Assembly: GCF_019049285.1 (NCBI RefSeq)
Contig: NZ_JAGMUL010000063.1
Coordinates: forward strand, 1-64,000
DNA length: 64,000 nucleotides
Direction: 5' to 3'
Origin: Streptomyces sp. AC550_RSS872
Lineage (GTDB): Bacteria > Actinomycetota > Actinomycetes > Streptomycetales > Streptomycetaceae
In this document: one piece after another, positions 1-7,727 of the stretch
How positions within the stretch are numbered: position 1 is the first letter of the stretch
Layout: each line of letters starts with the position of its first letter
Program-made: the position numbers and the translations under genes
Notes under the pieces: generated by a model
The model's database searches: none
The model's input: the letters and a program-made list of their open reading frames with translations, nothing else
Told to the model about the DNA's origin: nothing

Positions 1-95
1 TCCTGCACACCTACAACCACCACCGCTGCCACACCGCACTCGGCGGCCACCCACCCATCACCCGCGTGAACAACCCTGCGGGTCAATACACCTAG
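1..95 (+). CDS. IS481-family transposase, C-terminal end (cut by window edge)
   Basis: The first 95 bases read in frame from base 3 as the last 30 residues of a DDE transposase, with HTYNHHRCHTALGG followed by PITRVNN and ending GQYT, then a TAG stop. The HHxRxHxALGG...P..RVNN pattern is the usual end of IS481-family transposases (integrase-core fold). The rest of the gene lies outside the window, so I cannot tell whether it is intact. The stop codon lies in the tetranucleotide CTAG; a second, decayed IS481 copy at 43659 ends with the same TACACCTAGG. Confidence 0.8.
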   Translation, partial: LHTYNHHRCHTALGGHPPITRVNNPAGQYT

Positions 96-118
96 GTCGT
101 GTCCGCGACGTCCCGTCG

Positions 119-754
119 TCAGACAGGCCCCAGCCCGGCGGCCTCGCGGGCCAGCGCCGTCACCCGGTCCCAGTCCCGCGCCGCCACGGCGTCCGCCGGG
201 AGCATCCAACTCCCGCCCACGCAGCCGACGTTGGGAAGTGCGAGATAGTCGGGCGCCGTCGCCGGGCCGATCCCGCCCGTCGGGCAGAACCGGGCCTGCG
301 GCAAGGGTCCGGCCAGCGACTTCAGATACGCCGTACCGCCCGCCGCCTCGGCCGGGAAGAACTTCATCTCCCGCACGCCGCGCTCAAGCAGCGCCACGAC
401 CTCCGACGTGGTGGACACCCCGGGCAGGAACGGCACCCCGGACGCCCGCATCGCCGCCAGCAGTACGTCCGTCCAGCCCGGGCTCACCAGAAAGCGAGCC
501 CCGGCGGCTACGGAGGCGTTCACCTGGTCCGGCGTGATGACCGTGCCGGCCCCGACCACCGCGTCCGGCACCGCGGCGGCGATCTCCCGGATCGCGGCCG
601 GCGCGGCGGGCGTCCGCAGCGTCACCTCGATCGCGCGGAGCCCGCCGGCGACGAGTGCCCGCGCGAGCGGTACGGCGTCGGAGACGTCCTCGATGACGAC
701 GACGGGCACCACGGGCGCGAGATCCAGCACGGAGGCGGGCAGGGGAGAAGCCAT
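119..754 (-). CDS. eda: KDPG/KHG aldolase (2-dehydro-3-deoxy-phosphogluconate aldolase)
   Basis: A 211-residue class I aldolase of the KDPG/KHG family. Such enzymes cleave 2-keto-3-deoxy-6-phosphogluconate (or 4-hydroxy-2-oxoglutarate) to pyruvate plus an aldehyde in the cytoplasm. Glu43 in IEVTLR and the Schiff-base Lys131 in MKFFPAE match the family active site, and GAGTV and CPTGGI are also present. Length is normal for the family. The gene is monocistronic, with about 85 bp separating it from the end of yaaA upstream. Whether it serves an Entner-Doudoroff route or sugar-acid degradation cannot be told from this locus. Confidence 0.9.
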   Translation of the reverse strand: MASPLPASVLDLAPVVPVVVIEDVSDAVPLARALVAGGLRAIEVTLRTPAAPAAIREIAAAVPDAVVGAGTVITPDQVNASVAAGARFLVSPGWTDVLLAAMRASGVPFLPGVSTTSEVVALLERGVREMKFFPAEAAGGTAYLKSLAGPLPQARFCPTGGIGPATAPDYLALPNVGCVGGSWMLPADAVAARDWDRVTALAREAAGLGPV

Positions 755-795
755 GGGCTCATCCTGCCGACGGTGAGCACTGTGCGCAAAGGTCG

Positions 796-810
796 TTGCG
801 CATGCTGCAA
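796..810. promoter_or_regulatory. possible operator upstream of eda
   Basis: TTGCGCATGCTGCAA is an imperfect palindrome (TTGC...GCAA) about 40 bp upstream of the eda start. A second TGCGCAA motif lies just beside it at 782-789. This could be a binding site for a regulator of the aldolase gene. The assignment rests only on symmetry and position. Confidence 0.3.
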
Positions 811-839
811 TGTATGCCTCCCCCGGATCCCCGGTCCCG

Positions 840-1622
840 CTAGTGGATCTCCGTCACCAGCACGTCCAGCGTCCACGCCTTCCCGGCCCTGGCCGGTGCC
901 TCCACCTCCACCTCGTACCCGAGGTCCCGCAACGCCTCCACCAGCGCGGCCGGATCCTCGGGCGCCGTCCCGGCCGTCAGCAGGCTCCGTACGATCCGCC
1001 CCTTCGTGGCCTTGTTGAAGTGGCTGACGACCTTCCGGGTCGGCGCGTGCAGCACCCGTACCGTCGCAGTCCGCCCGGCCACCTCGCCCTTCGGCTTCCA
1101 CGCCGTCGCGTACGCCGACGACCGCAGATCCAGCACCAGCCCGTCCCCGGCAGCCTCGGGCAGCACCCGAGCCATCGGCTCCCGCCAGTGTGCGCCGAGC
1201 GCCCCGAGGCCCGGCAGCTTCACGCCCATCGAGCAACGGTAGGACGGGATGCGGTCGTTGACGCGCACCGCGCCCCACAGTCCCGAGAACACCAGCAGCG
1301 ACCGGGCCGCCCGCCGCTTCGCCGCCGCGTCCAGCGACGCCAGGTCCAGCGCGTCGTACAGCACCCCGGTGTAGATCTCCCCGGCCGGCCGCGCGCCCGC
1401 CGTGAGCAGTTCGACGTTCTTCGCGACCTCCCCGCGCAGCCCCTCGCTCAGCCCGAGGACGTCCCGCGCCTTGTCCTCGTCGCCGCCGCACAGCGCGACC
1501 AGCTCACCCAGCACGGCCTGCCGGGCTTCGGTCAGTCCCGGCAGGGACAGCGACTCCAGCTTCAGCGAGGCACCCCGACCGGACGAGGCCTTCCCCTCGG
1601 AAGGCGGCAGCAGGACAAGCAC
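840..1622 (-). CDS. yaaA: YaaA/UPF0246 family peroxide-stress protein
   Basis: A protein of about 260 residues matching the YaaA (DUF328) family, recognised by the N-terminal LVLLPPSEGK and the internal motifs LLVFSGLWG and NKATKGRIVR. In E. coli YaaA limits intracellular iron and oxidative DNA damage under peroxide stress; the biochemical activity is not settled. I take the GTG at 1622 as the start because AAGGAG lies 5 bases upstream and the family begins immediately with the LLPPSEGK strand. An in-frame extension to 1676 is possible but has no ribosome-binding site or conservation argument. Confidence 0.85.
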   Translation of the reverse strand: MLVLLPPSEGKASSGRGASLKLESLSLPGLTEARQAVLGELVALCGGDEDKARDVLGLSEGLRGEVAKNVELLTAGARPAGEIYTGVLYDALDLASLDAAAKRRAARSLLVFSGLWGAVRVNDRIPSYRCSMGVKLPGLGALGAHWREPMARVLPEAAGDGLVLDLRSSAYATAWKPKGEVAGRTATVRVLHAPTRKVVSHFNKATKGRIVRSLLTAGTAPEDPAALVEALRDLGYEVEVEAPARAGKAWTLDVLVTEIH

Positions 1623-1678
1623 ACGTACTCCTTCGATCGAACTCCGACACAGAGGGTACGGCGTGATCCCAGGCATCC

Positions 1679-1785
1679 TTCTGGGGCTCCGCCCCAGACC
1701 CCGCTTCCCAAACGCCGGAGAGGCTGAGTTCTTTCAGCCCGTCCGGCGTTCGAGGACGAGGCCCGAAGGGACGACAGCGGGGGTC
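1679..1785. repeat. dispersed intergenic repeat, copy A
   Basis: This stretch begins TTCTGGGGCTCCGCCCCAG and contains a hairpin pairing AACGCCGGA (1711) with TCCGGCGTT (1742). A close copy lies at 27298-27405. The resident gene remnants read into it without sense. It looks like a dispersed palindromic element of the kind common between Streptomyces genes, possibly acting as a terminator. This copy lacks the long outer arms seen at 27269-27448. Confidence 0.7.
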
Positions 1786-2296
1786 GGCGAAGGCGCGGTT
1801 CGAGCCCGCTTGACCGCTTCTACGAGGTCGGCGGCCTCGTCGGCGTGGAGGCGCACGAGGCGGACGTCCCGCCGGCGGCCCAGGAAGGTGAAGTGGGCGA
1901 CGGGTTCGGTGAGTTCGAGCGTCACGGTCGTCTGCGCGCCGACGGCGAGGTCGAGCTCACCGTCGGCCCGCTCATGGGTGGTGCGCAGCTCGCGGCGTAC
2001 GTGCGCGATGCTCGCCAGCGGTATGCGCAGATCGACGTACGCGGCGCGCCGGACGCGCAGGGAACCGGCGTCGAGGACGTGGGGCCGTACGACGGAGCGG
2101 CCTCCCGCACCTCCGCGAGCCCCAGTCCCAGCTCGGTCAGCCGCCGGATCCGCGCGAGCACGACCGCGTGTCGCAGCGTGTACTCCCGATAGCCGTTCGG
2201 CCGCCGCTCCGGTTCGGGCAGCAGACCCTGATGGTGGTAGTGCCGCACGGTCCGCGTGGTGACGCCGACGGTGGCGGCGAGTTCTCCGATCGGCAT
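1734..2296 (-). pseudogene. decayed MerR regulator fused to a membrane-protein C-terminus
   Basis: The 5' part (2296 to about 2125) encodes a convincing MerR-type HTH: MPIGELAATVGVTTRTVRHY, then GLLPEPERRPNGYREYTL and RIRRLTELGLGLAEVREA. Sense is then lost in this frame, and the next frame carries a different protein's C-terminal half: RPHVLDAGSLRVRRAAYVDL, IPLASIAHVRRE, LTEPVAHFTFLGRRRDVR. That half resembles the C-terminal domain of actinobacterial integral membrane proteins. The simplest reading is a deletion that joined a MerR gene to its downstream neighbour out of frame. Neither half is complete. Confidence 0.65.
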
Positions 2297-2406
2297 GGGA
2301 TCAGTAGAGACGTTGACGTTGCGGCAGGGTCAAGCGGACGGCTCGCCGCCTGACGGCGGCGTCTGCCGTGTGCCACGATCGAGGAAACGGTTCCCGATCT
2401 CACGGA

Positions 2407-2637
2407 CAGGTGATCGCCTTCGTCGCCTTCCTGGAACTGATCAAGGAGGCGGGCCCGACGCGGGCGACGGTGATCACATACGTCAACCCGGCGGTTGTGG
2501 TGGCGGCGGGCGCGCTCTTCCTGGACGAGCGGCTGCCACCGACGATCGCCGTGGCCTTCGCCCTGATCCTGACCGGCTCGGTGCTCGCCACAGCCGCGGC
2601 ACCGAAGGGCCCGCCCGCCCGGTACCATGGTCGACAC
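2407..2637 (+). pseudogene. EamA/DMT transporter C-terminal remnant
   Basis: About 70 residues (VIAFVAFLELIKEAGPTRAT, then TYVNPAVVVAAGALFLDE and VAFALILTGSVLAT) match the last two membrane helices of an EamA/RhaT-type drug/metabolite transporter. There are no N-terminal helices, no plausible start and no ribosome-binding site. Downstream the frame runs into the RNase P RNA gene. It is therefore a truncated leftover, on the opposite strand to the decayed MerR fusion; both point to past deletion beside rnpB. Confidence 0.7.
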
Positions 2638-2639
2638 GG

Positions 2640-3046
2640 CAGACGAGCCGGGCGGACGGCCGCGTGGAGTCCCCCTAGGGGGCTTCCCGAGGAACGTCCG
2701 GGCTCCACAGGGCAGGGTGGTGGCTAACGGCCACCCGGGGTGACCCGCGGGACAGTGCCACAGAAAGCAGACCGCCGGGGACCTCGGTCCTCGGTAAGGG
2801 TGAAACGGTGGTGTAAGAGACCACCAGTGCTCAGGGTGACCTGAGCAGCTAGGTAAACCCCACCCGGAGCAAGGTCAAGAGGAGACATTCCGGTGTCTCT
2901 GCGCGGACGTTCGAGGGCTGCCCGCCCGAGTCCGCGGGTAGACCGCAGGAGGCCGGCGGCAACGCCGGTCGTAGATGGATGGCCGTCGCCCAGGGCTCCG
3001 CGAGGAACCCTGGGAACAGAACCCGGCGTACAGCCCGACTCGTCTG
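2640..3046 (+). ncRNA. rnpB: RNase P RNA, bacterial type A
   Basis: This is the catalytic RNA of RNase P, which matures the 5' ends of tRNAs. Conserved cores are visible in order: GAGGAACGTCCGGGCTCC, ACAGAAAGCAGACCGCC, GGTAAGGGTGAAACGG followed by GTGGTGTAAGAGACCACCAG, TAGACCGCAGGAGGC, TAGATGGATGGCCG and ACAGAACCCGGCGTACAGCC. The ends pair as helix P1: CAGACGAG at 2640 with CTCGTCTG ending at 3046. Ends are set from that pairing and could be off by a few bases. Confidence 0.95.
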
Positions 3047-3118
3047 CCCTCACAGTGGCTCTCCCGCCCCTGCTTACGATGAACTTCCGCACCGGTCCTG
3101 CGCGAGAGGCGAAGCGGC

Positions 3119-3817
3119 ATGGACGTCCTGGGGATCGATGCCTGTGGCAAGCAGGGGTGGGCAGGGATCAGGCTCGCGGACGGCGCGTACGCGGGCAGCC
3201 TGGTCGACCTCCGGCTCGATGCGTTGATCGAGCGTGCCGCCGGGGTGGTGGTGATCGCGGTGGACATGCCGCTCGGCCTGGTCGAGAAGGGCTGGCGAGC
3301 CGCGGATCTCGGGGCGAGGGCGGTCCTGCGAGTGCGGCGCAGCAGTGTCTTCCTTGTGGCTCCGCGGTCGGCCTGGCGGGAGCGGGACTACGTGGCGGCC
3401 GGCGATCGGTGCCATGAGCTCACCGGCCGTCGGCTCAGCCGGCAGGCGTGGGCGCTGGCTCCGAAGCTTCTTGAGGCCCGGGCCTGCTGGCTTGCCGATG
3501 CGCGGATCCATGAGGTGCACCCGGAGGTGTCCTTCCGTGCGCTGGCCGGCGGCGTGCCGTTGGCCTACACCAAGAAGACCTGGCGCGGCCAGAACGAACG
3601 CCGCTGCCTGCTGTCCGCGGCCGGGCTCACGCTGCCCGACGAACTCGGCGAGGCGGATCGTGTTCCCGCCGACGACGTTCTCGACGCCGCCGTCGCGGCG
3701 TGGTCGGCACACCGGATCGCGCTGGGCGTGGCGGGCCGGATTCCCGAGGTGCCCGAGGTGCCCGAGATGGCCGAGGTGGATGCGGAGGGCGGACGCGCGA
3801 TCGAGATCCGGTACTGA
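3119..3817 (+). CDS. DUF429 domain protein
   Basis: A 232-residue cytoplasmic protein of the DUF429 family (predicted RNase H-like fold). The opening GIDACGKQGWAG, the VIAVDMPLGLVE strand and the EVHPEVSFRALAGG segment are characteristic. The biochemical role of the family is not established, and nothing nearby suggests one. It begins with ATG 73 bp beyond the 3' end of rnpB and is followed by a short heptamer repeat. The C-terminus carries a small EVPEVPEVPEM repeat before the end. Confidence 0.8.
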   Translation: MDVLGIDACGKQGWAGIRLADGAYAGSLVDLRLDALIERAAGVVVIAVDMPLGLVEKGWRAADLGARAVLRVRRSSVFLVAPRSAWRERDYVAAGDRCHELTGRRLSRQAWALAPKLLEARACWLADARIHEVHPEVSFRALAGGVPLAYTKKTWRGQNERRCLLSAAGLTLPDELGEADRVPADDVLDAAVAAWSAHRIALGVAGRIPEVPEVPEMAEVDAEGGRAIEIRY

Positions 3818-3827
3818 CCATCCGGTA

Positions 3828-3860
3828 CGTATCGCGTATCGCGTATCACGTATCGCGTAT
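3828..3860. repeat. CGTATCG heptamer tandem repeat
   Basis: CGTATCG CGTATCG CGTATCA CGTATCG CGTAT: nearly five 7-bp units between the DUF429 stop and the end of the mce operon on the other strand. AT content is locally higher than the surroundings. It may be simple slippage; a role in termination between the convergent genes is possible but not shown. Confidence 0.8.
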
Positions 3861-3868
3861 AGGGGACC

Positions 3869-4585
3869 TCAGAGCGCGTCCACCGCGCTCACCTTCCAGC
3901 CGTCGTCCGTGTCGGCCATCGTCACCCGCACCCGGTTCAGGTCCACCCTGGATCCCGAAACCTGCGTGCTCTGCGTGACCTGGTTGATGAACAGCAGGAC
4001 CACGACCTTGTCCGGGGACGCCGAGACCACGGAGGCCGCCGGGGAGCCGCCGGAGGCAGGGGCGGCGATCGTTGCCTTCACCACGCCGCGGTACTTCCTC
4101 GCCGTCGGCGCCACCACGGTCTTCGTGGTCTTGCCGTACTCGTCGCGGAAGTCGCCGGTCAGGTGGGCCCGGGCGCGGGTGAAGTCCCGGTCCAGGTGGC
4201 GGTAGTCGTACGACAGGACGATTGGGGCCGCCTCGCGTGCTGCCGCGACCGCCTCGGTGCGGGCCGTCTCGGTTCGTCGGGCCTCCCAGGAGTGCCAACC
4301 CAGTACGGCCACCGCGACCAGGCCCGCCACGAGCAGGACGGCGAGCAGGGCCGTGAGCACCCTTCGGCGGCGGGCCGTGCCTGGAGCCGTCGGCGCGTCA
4401 TCGTCCTCGAAGGCCTCCGGGGACGGCTCCGGTGGGTCCTGCCAGCCGTTCTTCGGGGCCTCGATGAGAACGGTGCGTCCCGCGACGGTGGCCACCGGGT
4501 CCGGTTCGCGGTGGCTGCGTTCGGCTCGCTTGGCCGCCGCGCGGGCCGCTGCCGTCATCGTGCGGCGTGTGGTTGTCTTCGGCAT
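3869..4585 (-). CDS. Mce-associated membrane protein (second)
   Basis: A 238-residue protein with a charged, cytoplasmic N-terminus, one membrane helix around residues 90-110 (VLTALLAVLLVAGLVAVAVL) and an extracytoplasmic NTF2-like domain typical of Mce-associated (Mas) proteins. It is the last gene of the mce operon, 40 bp behind the first mas gene. Start chosen at ATG 4585, which has CAGGAG seven bases upstream; a longer frame to 4645 has no support. Mas proteins are thought to stabilise or assist the Mce complex; the exact function is inferred from context. Confidence 0.75.
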   Translation of the reverse strand: MPKTTTRRTMTAAARAAAKRAERSHREPDPVATVAGRTVLIEAPKNGWQDPPEPSPEAFEDDDAPTAPGTARRRRVLTALLAVLLVAGLVAVAVLGWHSWEARRTETARTEAVAAAREAAPIVLSYDYRHLDRDFTRARAHLTGDFRDEYGKTTKTVVAPTARKYRGVVKATIAAPASGGSPAASVVSASPDKVVVLLFINQVTQSTQVSGSRVDLNRVRVTMADTDDGWKVSAVDAL

Positions 4586-4625
4586 CGTCGTACTCCTGAA
4601 TGATGTTGCCCGGCGGTGGCGTGCG

Positions 4626-5147
4626 TCAGCCGACGAACTCGACATCCGACGTCAGCCAGCGTCCGTCCTTGTGGACCAGGTCCAGCTGGAGGCGGTATGT
4701 GCGCGCCTCTCCCTGAGGCACCGCCGTGTTCGTCACCTTGCTGTCCGCCACCACCAGGACGCGGGCCGAGTCCTCGTCGGAGCGGACGATGCCCGCCTCC
4801 AGGACCTGGCCTTCCGAGACCGACTTGTTCTGGTCCACCAACTGCGTCAGCTGCTTCGTCTGCGCCGCGAACTGCTTCTTGAAGTCGCCGGTCGCGCCCG
4901 ACAGGACGTTCGCGCTGTCGCGGGCGTAGTGGCGGTAGTCGAGCGAGGTGAAGTTCAGCGCCGACTGGCGGGCCGCGGCCAGGATGTTCTGGCGGCGGTG
5001 GTCCGCCTCGCGCTGGTCCAGGATGCCGAGGCTGAGCCAGATCGTGAGCGCGGTGGTAACGACGGTCGCCGTTGCCAACCCCACCGACAGAACTCTTCTC
5101 ATGCCATCGGGCCTCATGCCATCGGATCTCATGCCATCGGGTCTCAT
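4626..5147 (-). CDS. Mce-associated membrane protein (first)
   Basis: A protein of about 173 residues with one N-terminal helix (VLSVGLATATVVTTALTIWL) and an extracytoplasmic domain containing YRHYARDSANVLSGATGDF, the conserved core of Mce-associated proteins. The start lies in a 15-bp tandem repeat giving four in-frame ATGs (5147, 5132, 5117, 5102). I choose 5147 because it overlaps the mceF stop as ATGA, like the other junctions of the operon. The shortest form, MRRVLSV from 5102, is closest to a normal signal anchor. Confidence 0.75.
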   Translation of the reverse strand: MRPDGMRSDGMRPDGMRRVLSVGLATATVVTTALTIWLSLGILDQREADHRRQNILAAARQSALNFTSLDYRHYARDSANVLSGATGDFKKQFAAQTKQLTQLVDQNKSVSEGQVLEAGIVRSDEDSARVLVVADSKVTNTAVPQGEARTYRLQLDLVHKDGRWLTSDVEFVG

Positions 5148-5157
5148 GCCATCGGAC
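5098..5157. repeat. 15-bp tandem repeat, four units, at an mceF/mas junction
   Basis: Four units of CTCATGCCATCGGGC with single-base changes. On the coding (minus) strand each unit supplies ATG and encodes M-R-P/S-D-G. The array covers the last codons of mceF and the first codons of the first mas gene, and multiplies its start codons. Since the unit length is a multiple of three, copy-number changes would keep the frame. Confidence 0.9.
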
Positions 5158-6421
5158 CAACGAGCAGCCATTGCCACGACTCCTTTCCGAACACGGCCCG
5201 CTGGCCGCCCGTCGAGCCGATCTCGACGCTTCTTCCGTCCGGGCCGGTGGTGGTGCCGGTCTCCGGGGCGTACGGGGTCACGTACGCGGCCCGGTCGGCG
5301 CCGCCGACCCCGGCCGACGCACCCGGCGCGTTCTGCGCGCCCCTCACCGACGACTCACTCCCGCGCGGCAGCGTGCAGCGGGCCTGCGTGTTCGCCTCGC
5401 GGGCGCTGGTGTCCGCGGGGTCGCGGCGCGCCGTGCCGTAGCCCTGGGTGCAGGCCGGCGGGTCGTCGGCGTTCACGACCAGGCCGAAGTGGGTCGTGCC
5501 GTCGCCCGGGACCACCGTGTAGCTGCCCGCGACCATCACCGGGAAGGTGACCAGCGCCTGTTCCACGCCGGGCAGGCGGGCCAGCGTCACCTGGCCGCCG
5601 CTGATCAGGTTCGCCAACAGGACCGACAGCTCGGGCCCGGCCGACTTCAGCAGCGAGTTCACCTCCTGCGCCGCCGGCCGCGCGTTGCCGATCAGCCGGC
5701 GCAGGTCACCGTCGCTCGCCTTCAACTGGGCGGTGAGGGCCGCCAGGTCGTGGGCGAAGGACTTGATCGACGAACCCTGGTCGGCCTGCGTCTTCAAGAC
5801 TGTTCTCGAGTCCTCGATCAACGCGATCGTCTCCGGCAGCGCGTCGGACGCCGACTCGACCAGCTCGTTTCCCGAGTCCACCAGACGGCTCAGGTTCGGG
5901 CCGGTTCCCGCGAAGGCGTCACCCAACTCGTCGACCGTCACCCGGAGGTCCTCCTTGCCGACCGAGTTCACCAGGCGGTCCAGGCTCAGGACCAGGTCCG
6001 TCGCCGGCAGCGGTACGCGGGTGTTCCGACGCGGGATGCCGCTGCCGTCCAGCAGGTAGGGGCCGCGGGACGTGCGCGGTTGCAGGTCGACGTACTGCTC
6101 GCCCACCGCCGAGCGGTTCGCCACCACGGCCAGCGTGTCCGCGGGGATGCGAGCCGCGTCGTCCTCGATGTCGAGGGCGATCGAGACCCCGTCCCCGCCC
6201 GTCAGGTGCAGCGCTCCGACCCTGCCCACCGGAACCCCGCGATACGTCACCTCCGCGCCGGGGAAGACGCCCCCGGAGTCGGCGAAGTCCGCGCGCACGG
6301 TGTAACCGCGGTCCAGGACTTCGTCCACCAACCCCGTGTACTCGGCGCCCACGTACGACACCCCCACCGCGGTGATCGTGGCGAAGGCCAGCAGTTGGAC
6401 CTTGACCGTACGGGTGATCAC
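5144..6421 (-). CDS. MCE family protein, sixth position (MceF-like)
   Basis: A 425-residue MCE protein: one N-terminal membrane helix (VQLLAFATITAVGVSYVGAE), the MCE domain (about residues 30-115, with GVFPGAEVTYRGVPVGRV and SAVGEQYVDL), a long helical region, and a C-terminal tail rich in Gly/Ala/Thr. Six such proteins assemble on the outer face as a lipid-transfer channel feeding the YrbE permeases. The GTG start at 6421 overlaps the in-frame stop of mceE by four bases (GTGA). The stop overlaps the first mas gene in the same way. Translation may depend on mceE, which is frameshifted. Confidence 0.85.
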   Translation of the reverse strand: MITRTVKVQLLAFATITAVGVSYVGAEYTGLVDEVLDRGYTVRADFADSGGVFPGAEVTYRGVPVGRVGALHLTGGDGVSIALDIEDDAARIPADTLAVVANRSAVGEQYVDLQPRTSRGPYLLDGSGIPRRNTRVPLPATDLVLSLDRLVNSVGKEDLRVTVDELGDAFAGTGPNLSRLVDSGNELVESASDALPETIALIEDSRTVLKTQADQGSSIKSFAHDLAALTAQLKASDGDLRRLIGNARPAAQEVNSLLKSAGPELSVLLANLISGGQVTLARLPGVEQALVTFPVMVAGSYTVVPGDGTTHFGLVVNADDPPACTQGYGTARRDPADTSAREANTQARCTLPRGSESSVRGAQNAPGASAGVGGADRAAYVTPYAPETGTTTGPDGRSVEIGSTGGQRAVFGKESWQWLLVGPMA

Positions 6422-7727
6422 GGCTGGACCCCCTTCAGCATCAGCTCGGCGAGTTCGAGGTCGATCCCCTCGGGCCAGTCGCCCTCGGCCGCATGGGCGG
6501 CCGTGCACACCGGCGGGCACAGCGGGTCGCCGCCGCCCCCGGACGGGGCCGAAGGAGACGGCACGCTCGGACGGCTCGGCAACCCCGTGGGCGTCGGCAC
6601 GCCCGGTACATCGGGCACATCCGGGAGATCCGGGAGATCCGGCACGTCCGGCAGGCCAGGGATCTCGGGAAGCCCGGGCCCCTGGGGCGGCCCGTCGCCG
6701 CCCCGGCCGCCGCCCGGCTCGTCCGTCAGGTTGCCGTAGATCCCGGCCAGATCGAGGTCCGCGGTGATGTGGAGGTTGACGTAGTCGCCCTTGATGGCAT
6801 CCACCGCGTTGCGCGGGAACGGGTAAGTCGTCAGCAGCTCGAGGGAGTTGGGCAGGTCGGGTCGCTTCCCGCCTTGTTGAGCTGTTGCAGGATCGGGCGC
6901 AGCCGCTTGAGGTTGGCGACCGTGTCGTCGTGCGAGGCGTTGACCACCTTGGTACCCGTCGTCCCGAGCTTCGACAACGCGGTGAGCATGCGCGTCAGGT
7001 CGCGCCGCTGGTCGGCCAGGACCTTCAGGGCCGGTGGCATCGTGTCGACCGCATCGGCGATGGTCTCCTTCTCCTTGCCGAGCCGCTTGGCCAGCCGGTC
7101 CACGGCCTTCAGGGCCCGGACGATGTCCTGCCGCTGCTCGTCCAGGCCGCCCAGGAACACGTTGAGCTCCTTGAGCAGGGACTTCACCCGGTTCTCGCGT
7201 CCCTCCAGCGCCTTGTTCAGCTCCACGGTGATCGTCTTCAGCTGGGCCACTCCGCCGCCGTTGAGCAGGGCGGACAGCGCGGACAGCACCTCCTCGATCT
7301 CCGGGTTGCGGCCGCTGCGGGACAGCGGGATCACATCGCCGTCGGCGAGGCGGCCGACCGGTGCCGTGCCCACCGGCTTGGACAGCGCCACGTACTTCTC
7401 GCCGAGCATGCTGGTCTGGCGCAGGCCGGCGGTCGCGTTGCCGGGCAGCTTCACCGAGTCGGCGACACGGAGGCGTACGCGCGCGTGCCAGCCGACCAGC
7501 TCCACCTTCTCGACCGTGCCGACCGTGACGTTGTTGACCTTCACCGCCGACTGCGGCACCAGGTCCAGTACGTCACGGAACTCGACGGTGACGTGGTACG
7601 CGTCGCCGTCCGCTGCCGCACCGCCCGGCAGCGGGACGTCGTACCAGCCGTTGAACTCGCAGCCGGACAGGAGCACGGCCCCGACGGCCGCCCACGCGGC
7701 CGCCCCGCCCTTGCGCAGTATCCTCAT
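6418..7727 (-). pseudogene. MCE family lipoprotein, fifth position (MceE-like), frameshifted
   Basis: The protein begins with a lipoprotein signal (AAWAAVGAVLLSGC, lipobox LSGC) and an MCE domain (LVPQSAVKVNNVTVGTVEKV, SMLGEKYVAL). At residue 287 or so the frame leaves sense: AGSDPTC... reaches a stop at 6831. The duplicated pentamer GGTCG-GGTCG at 6855-6864 is the cause. Removing one unit restores SDLPNSLELLTTYPFPRNAV and joins the second frame (VDAIKGDYVNLHITADLDLA), a proline-rich LPDVPDLPD tail and a stop at 6418 that overlaps mceF. Either a genuine mutation or a sequence error; the whole gene is listed as one broken unit. Confidence 0.85.

Noticed and set aside
5072..5177. CRISPR-like or palindromic array at CATGCCATCGG repeats
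   Set aside because: The repeats are contiguous 15-bp units without spacers and lie in coding sequence; simple tandem repeat.
5072..6739. 555-codon open frame on the plus strand across the mce genes
   Set aside because: It is antisense to conserved MCE proteins, Arg/Pro/Gly-rich without domains, and has no ribosome-binding site; a GC-rich shadow frame.
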